A DNA stretch of 64,000 bases from Nitrosospira multiformis (GTDB lineage: Bacteria; Pseudomonadota; Gammaproteobacteria; Burkholderiales; Nitrosomonadaceae), in contig NZ_FOCT01000011.1 in NCBI RefSeq assembly GCF_900110185.1, positions 50,110-114,109 of the forward strand, in the 5' to 3' direction. The notes beneath the pieces are model-generated. The model was not told the DNA's origin. It saw only the letters and a program-made list of their open reading frames with translations, and did not search any database. Both the position numbers and the translations under genes were made by a program. Shown in pieces: positions 38,559 to 47,919 of the stretch. The stretch's first letter is position 1. Each line of letters opens with the position of its first letter.

Positions 38559-39463
38559 ACATCTGGCTTTCGTATCACTGGCATGCTTTGGCGCTCGCCT
38601 TCAAGCGGTTGGCCTTGATCCCGTTCAGCACGCTGCTGACCCTGGGAGTGATCGGTATTGCCTTCAGTCTGCCAGCAGGAATTTATGTGTTTCTCGAGAA
38701 TGTCGAGGCACTTTCCGGCCATTTTTCGAGCGGTCCCCAGTTGAGTCTTTTTTTAAAACTGAATGCGACCGAGAGTGACGTAGGCAAAATTGAATCTTTT
38801 CTGAAAGAAAATCCGCACGTAGCGAGTTTCAAGTTCATTCCCAAGGCCAGCGCCCTCAAGCAGTTCAAGGAGAGCCCCGGACTGGCCGGAGTGATGGATG
38901 GCCTCGAGGGAAACCCGCTGCCTGATGCGTTCGTGATTACTGCCAAGGACGTCTCAACAGAGACACTCGAAACATTGAGCAGGGCTTTGTCGGAACTGCG
39001 GCAGGTCGAACATGTGCAGCTGGACTCTGCCTGGACGCAGCGCCTGGATGCACTGCTCAAACTGGGGCGGCTTGCGGCCTGGATGCTCAGCGTGCTGCTC
39101 AGCCTTCTGGTCATCGCGGTGGTATTCAACACCATACGCCTCCAGATCCTGACCATGCGGGACGAAATAGAAGTGGCAAAGCTGATTGGCGCAACCAACG
39201 GCTTTATCTGTCGCCCTTTTTTATATTTCGGGACAATACAGGGACTGGTAGGCGGCATTGTGGCATGGCTCATCATCTCTCTGGGGATCCACCTCACTGA
39301 CGAGCCAGTAAAGCATCTCATGCAATTGTATGAAACGGATTTCCGCCTTTATCATCTTTCCATGGGGGATAGCCTGATCATGTTTCTGTTTTCGGCTGGC
39401 CTTGGCTGGCTCGGCGCCTGGTTGTCTGTCGTTAGTCATCTTCTGAAAATAGAACCCCAATAA
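38555..39463 (+). CDS. ftsX: cell division permease-like protein FtsX
   Basis: A 302-residue membrane protein: cytoplasmic N terminus, membrane helix near residues 25-45, a large periplasmic loop (about 50-165) that contacts amidase regulators, then three more helices (about 172-195, 222-245 and 270-295). The FtsX permease domain includes FNTIRLQILTMRDEIEVAKLIGA. It partners with FtsE. Confidence 0.95.
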   Translation: MNIWLSYHWHALALAFKRLALIPFSTLLTLGVIGIAFSLPAGIYVFLENVEALSGHFSSGPQLSLFLKLNATESDVGKIESFLKENPHVASFKFIPKASALKQFKESPGLAGVMDGLEGNPLPDAFVITAKDVSTETLETLSRALSELRQVEHVQLDSAWTQRLDALLKLGRLAAWMLSVLLSLLVIAVVFNTIRLQILTMRDEIEVAKLIGATNGFICRPFLYFGTIQGLVGGIVAWLIISLGIHLTDEPVKHLMQLYETDFRLYHLSMGDSLIMFLFSAGLGWLGAWLSVVSHLLKIEPQ

Positions 39464-39530
39464 TTCATAAGGTTAAGGCATTTCACAATGGATAGCGGGG
39501 GGAACTTTCAAAAATGTTGACGCTCTTAAC

Positions 39531-39552
39531 GGTTAACGGAAAAAGGTTAACG
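39531..39552 (+). promoter_or_regulatory. direct repeat GGTTAACG upstream of rpoH
   Basis: GGTTAACG occurs at 39531-39538 and again at 39545-39552, a 14-base period, 25-46 bases before rpoH. Each copy contains the palindrome GTTAAC. A TTGACG (39517-39522) could be a -35 element, but no good -10 follows. A regulator site for the heat-shock sigma factor gene is possible. AAGGAGGA before the ATG is a strong ribosome binding site. Confidence 0.4.
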
Positions 39553-39576
39553 TTCACAGGAAACCAAGGAGGATAA

Positions 39577-40422
39577 ATGACTTTCGCTTTAACTGTACCT
39601 TCAGCAGGCAGCCTCGAAAGCTACATTCAGTCCGTCAACCAGTTCCGCATCCTTACTCAGGAAGAGGAACTGCAACTGGCCCGATCGCTGCGTGATGAGG
39701 GCAGCATAGATGCTGCGCGCCAGCTCGTGCTGTCGCACCTGCGCCTGGTCGTCGCTATCGCGCGGGGTTACAAAGGCTACGGCTTGCCTCAGGCTGACCT
39801 GATACAGGAAGGAAATATCGGATTGATGAAAGCCGTCAAGCGCTTTGACCCCGAGCGCGGCGTCCGGCTGGTTTCATTTGCAGTACACTGGATCAAGGCT
39901 GAAATCCACGAATTCATACTGCGCAACTGGCGGCTGGTTAAAATTGCCACGACAAAGGCGCAGCGCAAGTTATTTTTCAATTTGCGCAGCATGAAACAGA
40001 CTCTCGATACCATGAGCCAGGAGGAAGTTGCGGAGGTTGCAGAACAACTAGGGGTGAAGCCCGAGGAAGTGGTGGAAATGGAAACCCGCTTCAGCGGCCG
40101 CGATATTTCACTCGAACCCCTGTCGGAAGACGACGATGAGGAAACCTTCAGCCCCATTGCTTACCTGACCGATGGTTCCGAACCCTCGCACGTGCTGGAG
40201 GACCAGCAAACCATGCGTCTGCGGGGTGAAGGACTGGAGCAGGCGCTCGAGAGCCTGGATGCCCGCAGCCGCCACATCATCGAGGCGCGTTGGCTGCGGG
40301 AAAAAGACACGGCAACGCTGCATGAGCTCGCCGATGAGTTAGGGGTATCCGCCGAGCGTGTCCGCCAGATCGAAGCCAAGGCCATGCAGAAGCTGCGTGC
40401 GGTCATGGCTCCTGCCGCCTGA
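39577..40422 (+). CDS. rpoH: RNA polymerase heat-shock sigma factor RpoH
   Basis: A 281-residue sigma-32. Region 2 (ARGYKGYGLPQADLIQEGNIGLMKAVKRFDP), the RpoH box (TKAQRKLFFNLR), region 3 and a C-terminal HTH (LHELADELGVSAERVRQIEAKAMQKL) are in order. It directs RNA polymerase to heat-shock promoters. It lies 113 bases after ftsX, the usual ftsEX-rpoH order, with its own leader containing GGTTAACG repeats. Confidence 0.96.
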   Translation: MTFALTVPSAGSLESYIQSVNQFRILTQEEELQLARSLRDEGSIDAARQLVLSHLRLVVAIARGYKGYGLPQADLIQEGNIGLMKAVKRFDPERGVRLVSFAVHWIKAEIHEFILRNWRLVKIATTKAQRKLFFNLRSMKQTLDTMSQEEVAEVAEQLGVKPEEVVEMETRFSGRDISLEPLSEDDDEETFSPIAYLTDGSEPSHVLEDQQTMRLRGEGLEQALESLDARSRHIIEARWLREKDTATLHELADELGVSAERVRQIEAKAMQKLRAVMAPAA

Positions 40423-40493
40423 TACCCGATGGGAGTCTCTGTTCTCGAATCCAGATTGCCCAGCCCAGAGCCCAGGGAAGCTCGGTTGGGAGC

Positions 40494-40745
40494 TCAGTTC
40501 TGATTGTTGCTTTCCGCCCACTGCTCCGGCGTCATGGTTTTCATGGACAGTGCGTGAATCTCCTGTTTCATTCTGTCGCCCAGTGCCCGGTAAACCAGCT
40601 GGTGTTGCTGCACCATATTTTTTCCACGGAATTCCGGGCTGACGATGAGGGCGCTGAAATGGTAGCCGTCATCCCCTTCCACATGCACCAGTTCACAAGA
40701 CATGGAAGTCTCGATATGGGCTTTTATGCTGTCCGCTGTAACCAT
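40494..40745 (-). CDS. BolA family protein (IbaG-like)
   Basis: An 83-residue BolA-fold protein. Family features: VEGDDGYHFSALIVSPEFRGKNMVQQHQLVYRALG, with the conserved histidine used with monothiol glutaredoxin to hold a [2Fe-2S] cluster. Its place behind the mla and ABC genes matches IbaG (yrbA), which normally sits between mlaB and murA. Length is normal. Confidence 0.92.
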   Translation of the reverse strand: MVTADSIKAHIETSMSCELVHVEGDDGYHFSALIVSPEFRGKNMVQQHQLVYRALGDRMKQEIHALSMKTMTPEQWAESNNQN

Positions 40746-40840
40746 CTGTAGTTTCCCTTACTTTCATACGTTGCTGGCAATTGCCGTAAAAAACGAGAAT
40801 GGGTACGGAATGTATCCCGCTCCACCCCTAAAAACCGCAG

Positions 40841-41596
40841 TCAGTGCCTTATCTTATAGCCTCTTTTGAGCATTTGCAGCGTCACCCATGATACCGCCAC
40901 AAAGCACGCGGCTACAATGCCAAGACTGAAATAGGGTGAGATATCGGATGCGTGGAAAAACCCGTAGCGGAAACCATCGATCATGTAGAAAAACGGATTC
41001 AGGTGAGACAGGCCTTGCCAGAAGGGTGGCAATGAGGGAATTGTGTAGAACACCCCGGATAAAAACGTCAGCGGCAGAATGACAAAATTCTGAAACGCGG
41101 CGAGCTGATCGAATTTTTCCGCCCAGATACCGGCAATGACGCCGATAGCTCCCAGCAATGCACTGCCCATCAACGCAAACATCAGCACCCAGGAGAACGA
41201 GGACAGGGGCACATCGAAGAACACCAGGGTAACCAGGTAGACGCCCAGGCCCACTGCCAGACCCCGCACGACCGAGGCAGTGACGTAGGCGAAAAATATT
41301 TCGCGATACGAAAGCGGCGACAGCAGGATAAAAACCAGATTACCGGTGATCTTGGACTGAATCAGACTTGATGAGGAGTTGGCGAAAGCGTTTTGCAGCA
41401 TCGCCATCATCACTAGGCCAGGCACGAGAAAAACAGTATACGCAACACCGGGGTACGCCTGTACATGCTCTTCCAGCACATGCGAAAAAATCAGGAGATA
41501 TAGCAGGGTGGATACCATGGGTGCGAATACCGTCTGGAATCCGACTTTCCAGAATCGCAGCAGCTCCTTGTAGAGTAGTGTAAGAAATCCGGTCAT
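40841..41596 (-). CDS. ABC-2 type transporter permease
   Basis: A 251-residue inner-membrane permease with six predicted helices, matching the YadH family: FQTVFAPMVSTLLYLLIFSHVL near the start and FLSGVFYTIPSLPPFWQGLSHLNPFFYMIDGFRYG near the end. It overlaps its ATPase gene by 4 bases. Substrate unknown; polysaccharide, lipid or drug export are the usual roles of this family. Confidence 0.92.
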   Translation of the reverse strand: MTGFLTLLYKELLRFWKVGFQTVFAPMVSTLLYLLIFSHVLEEHVQAYPGVAYTVFLVPGLVMMAMLQNAFANSSSSLIQSKITGNLVFILLSPLSYREIFFAYVTASVVRGLAVGLGVYLVTLVFFDVPLSSFSWVLMFALMGSALLGAIGVIAGIWAEKFDQLAAFQNFVILPLTFLSGVFYTIPSLPPFWQGLSHLNPFFYMIDGFRYGFFHASDISPYFSLGIVAACFVAVSWVTLQMLKRGYKIRH

Positions 41597-42522
41597 ACGG
41601 ATAGCGTCCCCGGCTTCCTGATTTTGTGAGTGCCCATGATCCGTATGAATACCTCTTCCAGATCAGGCTGCAACACCTGCATCTCGAGCACTTGCAGTGC
41701 TGCTGTGCGCAACGCGGCCATGACCTGCTCGAGCTGGGAATACTCTGCCAGGGTCAGAATGTAGCAACCCTCTTCGCGGCTGCTCATTAGCGGCTGTAGC
41801 GCCGGAGGCAGCGTGTCGGGCGACAGGCGCAGCCGCACAGAACATCCCGATACGCTGCTGATCAGGTTTCTGACGCTGTCCAGGGCAACGACATTGCCTT
41901 GCTTCATCATTGCCACACGGCTGCACAGCGCCTCCGCTTCCTCGAGATAATGCGTGGTCAATACGATGGTATGGCCTTCCCGATTCAGCTGCTTGATGAA
42001 GCGCCAGAGTCCCTGGCGCAACTCGACATCCACACCGGCGGTCGGCTCATCCAGCACGATGACCGGTGGCTTGTGCACCAGTGCCTGAGCCACCAGTACG
42101 CGCCGCTTCATTCCCCCGGAGAGCGCTCGCATGTTGGTGTCGGCCTTGTCCGCGAGATCGAGGTGATGGATGATTTCCTCTATCCACACGCCATTGTTCT
42201 TCAAGCCGTAATATCCCGATTGAATGACCAGTGTTTCGTGGACAGTAAAAAACGGATCGAAAACCAGCTCCTGAGGAACCACGCCCAGCATGCGTCGCGC
42301 TTCGCGGTAATGGGAGACCACATCGTGTCCCATCACCCGCGCCCGGCCGCTGGTTGCTCGCGTGAGCCCTGCGATGATGTTGATAAGCGTGGTCTTGCCC
42401 GCGCCGTTGGGGCCCAGCAAGGCAAAAAACTCGCCTGGCTCTACCTTGAGATCGATGCCCGCCAAAACTCGCAGCGCACCATAACGTTTGTGCATCTGCT
42501 CGACTTCTATGGCGGGTGTCAT
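41593..42522 (-). CDS. ABC-2 type transporter ATPase
   Basis: A 309-residue ABC ATPase (YadG-like): Walker A GPNGAGKTTL, signature LSGGMKRRVLVAQAL, Walker B VIVLDEPTAGVD and the H-loop TTHYLEEAEAL, with an extra C-terminal domain. ATG 42522 begins MTPAIEVEQMHKRYG and fits the family; a GTG 16 codons upstream is the alternative. It pairs with the permease downstream and sits between mlaB and the BolA gene. Confidence 0.93.
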   Translation of the reverse strand: MTPAIEVEQMHKRYGALRVLAGIDLKVEPGEFFALLGPNGAGKTTLINIIAGLTRATSGRARVMGHDVVSHYREARRMLGVVPQELVFDPFFTVHETLVIQSGYYGLKNNGVWIEEIIHHLDLADKADTNMRALSGGMKRRVLVAQALVHKPPVIVLDEPTAGVDVELRQGLWRFIKQLNREGHTIVLTTHYLEEAEALCSRVAMMKQGNVVALDSVRNLISSVSGCSVRLRLSPDTLPPALQPLMSSREEGCYILTLAEYSQLEQVMAALRTAALQVLEMQVLQPDLEEVFIRIMGTHKIRKPGTLSV

Positions 42523-42661
42523 GTGGAGATAAAGGAGGAAGGAACCAAAACGAAACCGTAGTGCATCCACCAGAAGCCGGGGTGCAGGTGAGCAGGGAAC
42601 ATGCCGTTACGCGATTCCTGGACGACAGCTGATCTGCAAGCGGCAGCCTGATTTCCGCGAA

Positions 42662-42955
42662 TTATGCCCCGCCCATCAATTCGGATACCCCGTACAGTTG
42701 CACGAGACTCTGCAGATTCCGGGACATATTGAGAAAGCGTATCTTGCGATGGTGGCGTGCTGCCTCGCGCCGCCATTCCAGCATTAAGCTGACGGCAGCG
42801 GAATCGGCTTCGATAACCCGTCCCAGATCGATTATCACCTCTTCCCCGTCAAACAAAGCAACGCCGTTCGCAACCACCGAAACGACGTTATCGATCGTAA
42901 TCGATCCTTCGACGCTGAATTCCCCGCCTTCACGCCGGATGACAGTGGCGGTCAT
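42662..42955 (-). CDS. mlaB: MlaB STAS-domain protein
   Basis: A 97-residue cytoplasmic STAS protein of the Mla lipid transporter. Sequence VIDLGRVIEADSAAVSLMLEWRREAARHHRKIRF contains the STAS loop with the conserved serine. MlaB binds MlaF and stabilises the MlaFEDB complex. It is 3 bases downstream of mlaC. Confidence 0.9.
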   Translation of the reverse strand: MTATVIRREGGEFSVEGSITIDNVVSVVANGVALFDGEEVIIDLGRVIEADSAAVSLMLEWRREAARHHRKIRFLNMSRNLQSLVQLYGVSELMGGA

Positions 42956-42958
42956 CGG

Positions 42959-43612
42959 CTACTGCGTGGCTACCGTCTTTAATTCGCCAGCTGCTTTTTT
43001 ATCGTTAGCGGCCAGGGCGCGATTCTTGTCGCCGAGGGTTTTCAGTAATCTTTCCACACCCCCTTCGCGCACCTGGCTGTTGAACGTGCTGCGGTAATTC
43101 GTGACCAGGCTTACGCCAGCTACCGTCACATCGTAGACTTTCCACCCGTCCCCTGTTTTTTCCATGCTGTAGTCGATATCCACGGGTTGCCCGCTATCCT
43201 GCATGACTTTCGTTTTGACGGTGGTATCCGTGTCCCCTGCCTTGCTCCTCACCGGCTCAACCTTGATCTTGTAGTCACTGTAGGTACTGAGGGCGTTAGA
43301 GTAAGTCCTCACCAACAAGGTGCGGAACTCTTTCACCAATTCCTCCTGTTGCTGTGGGGTTGCCTTATTCCAGTTCTTGCCCATGGCAAGCCGGGTCATA
43401 CGGGTGAAGTTGAAATGCGGCAGAACCTTGGCTTCGACCAGATCAAGAATCTTGGCCATATTGCCCGCTCGCAATTCCTTATCCTGCCGAACGATCGACA
43501 ATACTTCCTGGGCAGTGTTATCCACCAGCGTATCAGGACTGATTTCTGCGGCGGCAGGGAATGCAACCAACCAGGCTGCCAGCAGACCTGAGATACCAAG
43601 ATATTTTTTCAT
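42959..43612 (-). CDS. mlaC: MlaC periplasmic phospholipid shuttle
   Basis: A 217-residue periplasmic protein with a signal peptide (about residues 1-21) and the Tol_Tol_Ttg2 domain (FNFTRMTRLAMGKNWNKATPQQQEELVKEFRTLLVRTYSNAL; YDVTVAGVSLVTNYRSTF). It carries phospholipids between MlaA at the outer membrane and MlaFEDB. It is 147 bases after mlaD. No mlaA lies in this operon. Confidence 0.94.
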   Translation of the reverse strand: MKKYLGISGLLAAWLVAFPAAAEISPDTLVDNTAQEVLSIVRQDKELRAGNMAKILDLVEAKVLPHFNFTRMTRLAMGKNWNKATPQQQEELVKEFRTLLVRTYSNALSTYSDYKIKVEPVRSKAGDTDTTVKTKVMQDSGQPVDIDYSMEKTGDGWKVYDVTVAGVSLVTNYRSTFNSQVREGGVERLLKTLGDKNRALAANDKKAAGELKTVATQ

Positions 43613-43759
43613 GATTTCCTCGCTTGATTAGACTGCTCAACACACGAAATGCTTAGGCTGTTGACGCTTCCGGCGCCCGCATCAACTGCTTCCTGCCTGC
43701 AGGCCCTTATCCGTGAAATTCGTACGCTGCCGCAGGCGTTGGACTTATTACTGCCCTTT

Positions 43760-44245
43760 CTAGTTCTTGCCGGAATTTTCATTGCTGCCTCCTTCTGAAG
43801 CTTTATTGAACAAAAATTTCCCGATCATTTCTTCCAGAACAAGGGCAGAATTGGTTTTCATGATGGTGTCGCCATCCTTGAGCGTCGCTTCATCACCCCC
43901 AGCCGCCAAGCCGATATATTGCTCCCCGATCAAACCGGAGGTAAGGATGCTGGCAAAAGTATCCTTGGGAAATTTATAACGGGTGTCAATATTCATGATC
44001 ACCAGAGCGTCATATGTCTCTGTGCTGAACTGAATGTCCGTCACCCGGCCAACGACGACACCGGCACTCTTTACCGGCGCCCGCACTTTCAACCCCCCGA
44101 TGTTTTCGAAGTTGCCTGTCACCTGATAGCTGTCATTCGCGCTATAAGTGCCAAGATTGCCGACTTTCAACGCCAGCACGAGCAACGCGCCGATACCTGC
44201 CATGACGAACAATCCTACCCACAAATCCATTGTTGCGCGCTGCAT
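43760..44245 (-). CDS. mlaD: MlaD MCE-domain protein
   Basis: A 161-residue inner-membrane-anchored protein with one N-terminal helix (about residues 6-27) and an MCE domain (YQVTGNFENIGGLKVRAPVKSAGVVVGRV; GLIGEQYIGLAAGGDE). It forms the hexameric ring of the Mla complex. Its start overlaps the mlaE stop by one base. Confidence 0.94.
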   Translation of the reverse strand: MQRATMDLWVGLFVMAGIGALLVLALKVGNLGTYSANDSYQVTGNFENIGGLKVRAPVKSAGVVVGRVTDIQFSTETYDALVIMNIDTRYKFPKDTFASILTSGLIGEQYIGLAAGGDEATLKDGDTIMKTNSALVLEEMIGKFLFNKASEGGSNENSGKN

Positions 44246-45042
44246 CAGCCCATTCCCCTGAACATGAACGAGGTCAAGATAAAATCGAGTCCAAGAATTG
44301 CGAGTGAAGAAGTCACCACGGTGCGAGTTGTCGCACCGGATACGCCTTCGGCCGTGGGCGCGGCATCATACCCCTCAAACACCGCGATTGCCGTCACCGC
44401 GACGCCGAAAACACAGGTTTTTATGATGCCGTTGACCACGTCGTAGCGGAAATCGACAGCACTTTGCATTTGCGACCAGAACGAACCTTCATCCACTCCG
44501 ATAAGTACGACAGCCACCAGATAGCCGCCATAGATGCCTATGGCTGAAAACAGCCCCGCCAGCAACGGCATTGAAATCACGCCCGCCCAGAATCGGGGGG
44601 CGACTACACGCGCAATCGGATCTACAGCCATCATTTCCATTGCCGCCAGTTGCTCGGTCGCTTTCATCAGGCCGATTTCCGCTGTGATTGCCGAACCGGC
44701 GCGGCTGGCGAACAACAACGCCGACACCACTGGCCCCAATTCGCGTAACAATGACAAGGCCACCATGGTGCCTACCGCAGATTCTGCTCCATATCGCTGC
44801 AAAGTTTCGAAGCCTTGCAAGCCGAGCACCATGCCGACAAAAAGTCCCGACACGAGGATGATGATGAGCGACTGTACCCCGGTAAAATAAAGCTCCCGTA
44901 TCACCAGGGTGAAGCGGCGCAGGCTGGTGCCGGACTTGATCAGGGTCAGCAGGAAGAAACGGCTGGCGTAGCCCAGGCGCCAGATACTGTCTATGACGCG
45001 ATGACCGACACTCTGAATACCAGTTACGATACGCCTAGGCAA
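44245..45042 (-). CDS. mlaE: MlaE permease
   Basis: A 265-residue membrane permease of the Mla lipid ABC transporter with about five helices and the MlaE/YrbE pattern (LGLQGFETLQRYGAESAVGTMVALSLLRELGPVVSALLFASRAGSA, AEIGLMKATEQLAAMEMM). It overlaps mlaF by 8 bases. It may have an extended N terminus of about 20 residues. Confidence 0.95.
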   Translation of the reverse strand: MPRRIVTGIQSVGHRVIDSIWRLGYASRFFLLTLIKSGTSLRRFTLVIRELYFTGVQSLIIILVSGLFVGMVLGLQGFETLQRYGAESAVGTMVALSLLRELGPVVSALLFASRAGSAITAEIGLMKATEQLAAMEMMAVDPIARVVAPRFWAGVISMPLLAGLFSAIGIYGGYLVAVVLIGVDEGSFWSQMQSAVDFRYDVVNGIIKTCVFGVAVTAIAVFEGYDAAPTAEGVSGATTRTVVTSSLAILGLDFILTSFMFRGMG

Positions 45043-45853
45043 AACTGCCCTCCAGTTTCAGATCCTGCGCATAGGGCCTGGCGGGATAGTGAAACGAGAC
45101 GGGACCATCCTCTTCCCCATGAACGAACTGATGTACAAACGGTGCAACCGATCGGCGCACCTCGTCCGGCGTACCATGGGCTGCAATCACTCCGTTCGCG
45201 ATGAAATAAACGTAGTCGACAATTTTCAAGGATTCCTGCACGTCGTGAGTTACGACGATGGAGGTCATGCCCAAGGCATCGGTCAGGCGTCGAATCAGGT
45301 TCCCGATCACTGTGAGTGAAATGGGATCGAGTCCGGTGAAAGGCTCGTCGTACATGATAAGCAGAGGATCAAGCGCAATCGAGCGCGCCAGTGCGACTCG
45401 GCGCGCCATGCCGCCGGAGAGCTGGTTGGGCATCAACTCGTGTGCGCCGCGCAAACCCACAGCCTGGAGTTTCATTAACACAAGGTCCCGTATCATGGAC
45501 TCCGGCAGGTCCGTATGTTCCCGCATCTGGAAAGCCACGTTGTCGAATACCGAGAGATCGGTAAACAATGCGCCGAACTGGAACAGCATGCTCATTTTTC
45601 GACGCATGCGAAAAAGCTCATCCCGCTTCAGTTTGTGCACTACCTGGCCTGCAACTTTCACATAGCCGGAAGTCGGGCGCACGGCGCCTCCGATGAGGCG
45701 CAACAAGGTTGTTTTCCCGCTGCCGCTGCCACCCATGATGGCAATGACTTTCCCTCGTCCCATCGTCATGTCGATTCCCTTGAGAATCGGACGCTGCCCA
45801 TAAGAGAAATTCAGGCCTTGGATTTCGATCAGGCTTTCAGACGCATCTTCCAA
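45035..45853 (-). CDS. mlaF: MlaF ATPase
   Basis: A 272-residue ABC ATPase: Walker A GGSGSGKTTLLRL, signature LSGGMARRVALARSI, Walker B LIMYDEPFTGLD and H-loop VTHDVQES. It powers phospholipid movement by MlaE and maintains outer-membrane asymmetry. It is the first gene of mlaFEDCB. The C-terminal extension (FHYPARPYAQDLK) is typical of MlaF. Confidence 0.95.
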   Translation of the reverse strand: MEDASESLIEIQGLNFSYGQRPILKGIDMTMGRGKVIAIMGGSGSGKTTLLRLIGGAVRPTSGYVKVAGQVVHKLKRDELFRMRRKMSMLFQFGALFTDLSVFDNVAFQMREHTDLPESMIRDLVLMKLQAVGLRGAHELMPNQLSGGMARRVALARSIALDPLLIMYDEPFTGLDPISLTVIGNLIRRLTDALGMTSIVVTHDVQESLKIVDYVYFIANGVIAAHGTPDEVRRSVAPFVHQFVHGEEDGPVSFHYPARPYAQDLKLEGSFA

Positions 45854-45952
45854 AAGAGGAATACCTAATTTAACGGGACATCGATTTTACCCCAAATCGG
45901 GTAGCCAGAGGGCGGGCAGGAGCCTGAGACAGGTAGTGAGGAATTGGCGAAG

Positions 45953-46834
45953 TCAGACAACTCGCCCTGTCGGGCAAGGTGAATGGACCCAACGATAATG
46001 ACCGAAAACAGATGACTGCTTGTCAGCGGAGACAGCAAGGCCAATAGACGGACTCGCGCTCATTCCAGATGATGCCGTATTTTCCGAACCGGTGGATGGC
46101 GACAGAGAAACAGTACATTGCAAAACTTTGCAATATTGCTCCAGAAAGGGTCTGGTGCTCGGCATGTTAACCGCCAGATCACTGCGAAATGCATAGATGA
46201 TCTGCGCCACGAGCACGATGAGCATAAAAAGATTGGCAACGGCCCACGCAGCCGTGATCTCCGGCAGTTGCCCTCTCCTGGAAACGTAGTGCTCCGGCAA
46301 ATAATTATCCAGCATGTCGTCTTCCAATCCGGCATACATCCCGTTACCCGTTTGCGGAATTTGTTCTCTCGCAACCCGCCTGTCCCGTGCTTTGTCTGCT
46401 TTTTTCGCGGCCCTGGCGTCAGGTTTCTCCCTCGCAGGCGTTTCAGGAGCGCGAGCCTCTGCTGCCTCTGGCTTGACAGGGGCTGAACCGGTCGGCTCTG
46501 CTGGGAGCGGTCCCGGCGGATTCTGCGCCGATGGCGGTTCAGAGATGTGAGGTTCCGACATCACTGGCTCCGGCACGCCTCCATCCTGTAGCGCTCCCGG
46601 GTGGGAAATCCCCACATCAGGAGAAAGCTGTGAAGTGTTTTCCGGTGCTTTCGCCGCTTCCGCGGTCTTCACCGGTTTTATGATTTCCGGCTCCTCCATG
46701 GTCAGCAACGCAGCGAAACCATTAAATATATGGTTGCACTGCCCGCAACGCACCTCGCCCCCATGCGCCTGCAAGTGCAGAGGCGTGACGCGAAAGACCG
46801 TTAAGCAGTTAGGACATCGAGCTACAAGTGCCAT
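45953..46834 (-). CDS. zinc-ribbon / DUF3426 protein with short C terminus
   Basis: A 293-residue protein with an N-terminal MJ0042-type zinc ribbon (C7, C10, C30, C33), a long Pro/Glu/Ala-rich linker (about 55-180), one membrane helix (about 193-217) and the start of DUF3426 (RPFLEQYCKVLQCTVSL). The domain normally continues about 80-100 residues beyond this point; here it turns into a Ser-rich tail and stops. A truncation or frameshift is likely. It follows prmA by 27 bases, its usual partner. Confidence 0.82.
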   Translation of the reverse strand: MALVARCPNCLTVFRVTPLHLQAHGGEVRCGQCNHIFNGFAALLTMEEPEIIKPVKTAEAAKAPENTSQLSPDVGISHPGALQDGGVPEPVMSEPHISEPPSAQNPPGPLPAEPTGSAPVKPEAAEARAPETPAREKPDARAAKKADKARDRRVAREQIPQTGNGMYAGLEDDMLDNYLPEHYVSRRGQLPEITAAWAVANLFMLIVLVAQIIYAFRSDLAVNMPSTRPFLEQYCKVLQCTVSLSPSTGSENTASSGMSASPSIGLAVSADKQSSVFGHYRWVHSPCPTGRVV

Positions 46835-46861
46835 ACCGGTTCTGGTTTTTGTTTAATCTGT

Positions 46862-47776
46862 TCATTTTCTCGTACCTGCCAGCAAGACCCATCCCTCACG
46901 ATTTCGTGCAATATGCATATCATGTGATTGCCGATAAGCCTGCATCACCTCTTCTGCCTGCTCCGCGAGTATACCGGATAGGGCAATGCGTCCCCCCGGT
47001 CGGGCAGCATGCGTCAGTATGGGAGCCAGCATGATCAGCGGATTGGCAAGGATATTGGCAATAACGACATCCGCCCAGCCCCCACGTTCTGTATCCGTCT
47101 GCTCCGCCATCTGCATATGAAACTCTATTTCGGTTTCCGCGCACTGGTTAAGCCTTGCGTTCTGGCGGCTTGCCTCCACCGCTTGCGGATCTATGTCGAT
47201 TCCGACAACATGGTGAGCGCCCATCTTGAGCGCGGCAATTGCCAATATGCCTGAACCACAACCGTAATCAAGAACATCTTCGCCTCCTCCGAGATTTTCG
47301 TCAAGCCATTCAAGGCATAGCTGCGTAGAAGGATGAGTTCCCGTTCCAAAGGCGAGTCCGGGATCGAGGATCAGGTTGATGGCATTCGGATCGGGGATTT
47401 CATGCCAGCTTGGCACGACCCACAAGCGCGAGGAAATGCGGATCGGATTGAACTGCGACTGGGTTACCCGTACCCAATCCTGCTCTTCCACATACTCGAT
47501 CCGATAGATCGGAGGGGCAGGCAGGCCGACCGCTTCGGCCGCAGCGCGCATTACGGTGGAAATTTCGGTATCCCCCTTGAATAGCGCGGTAAGTTCCGGT
47601 GCAAGCCAGATGTCTGCGATGGGCTCTCCTGGTTCGCCAAACAGGGGTTGCTCATGCTCGGTCCCGGCTGCGGAATCATGGATGTCAGTTGATAGCGCGC
47701 CCAAGGCCAGCATCGCATCGCTTAACGCCTCGGCATACACGCTGTCCGTTTTTATGATGACCGAAATCCAGGGCAT
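46862..47776 (-). CDS. prmA: ribosomal protein L11 methyltransferase
   Basis: A 304-residue SAM-dependent enzyme that trimethylates L11. SAM motif: VLDYGCGSGILAIAALKMGA then GIDIDPQAVEASRQNA; the active-site region VIANILANPLIMLAP follows. An N-terminal L11-recognition domain covers about residues 1-100. Part of the aroQ-accB-accC-prmA order; the gap to accC is 143 bases. Confidence 0.96.
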   Translation of the reverse strand: MPWISVIIKTDSVYAEALSDAMLALGALSTDIHDSAAGTEHEQPLFGEPGEPIADIWLAPELTALFKGDTEISTVMRAAAEAVGLPAPPIYRIEYVEEQDWVRVTQSQFNPIRISSRLWVVPSWHEIPDPNAINLILDPGLAFGTGTHPSTQLCLEWLDENLGGGEDVLDYGCGSGILAIAALKMGAHHVVGIDIDPQAVEASRQNARLNQCAETEIEFHMQMAEQTDTERGGWADVVIANILANPLIMLAPILTHAARPGGRIALSGILAEQAEEVMQAYRQSHDMHIARNREGWVLLAGTRK

Positions 47777-47919
47777 GATGGTACGTACCTCGCATTTGGC
47801 TGCCTGAGCAGACGGCAGACGGCAGACGGGCAGAACGTTCCAGGCCCGTTTCCCGAAAAACTCCTACCTCAAAAACTCTCCGTCCATTACTGGAGTTTCA
47901 GTAGCGAAGCGATGGAGCC

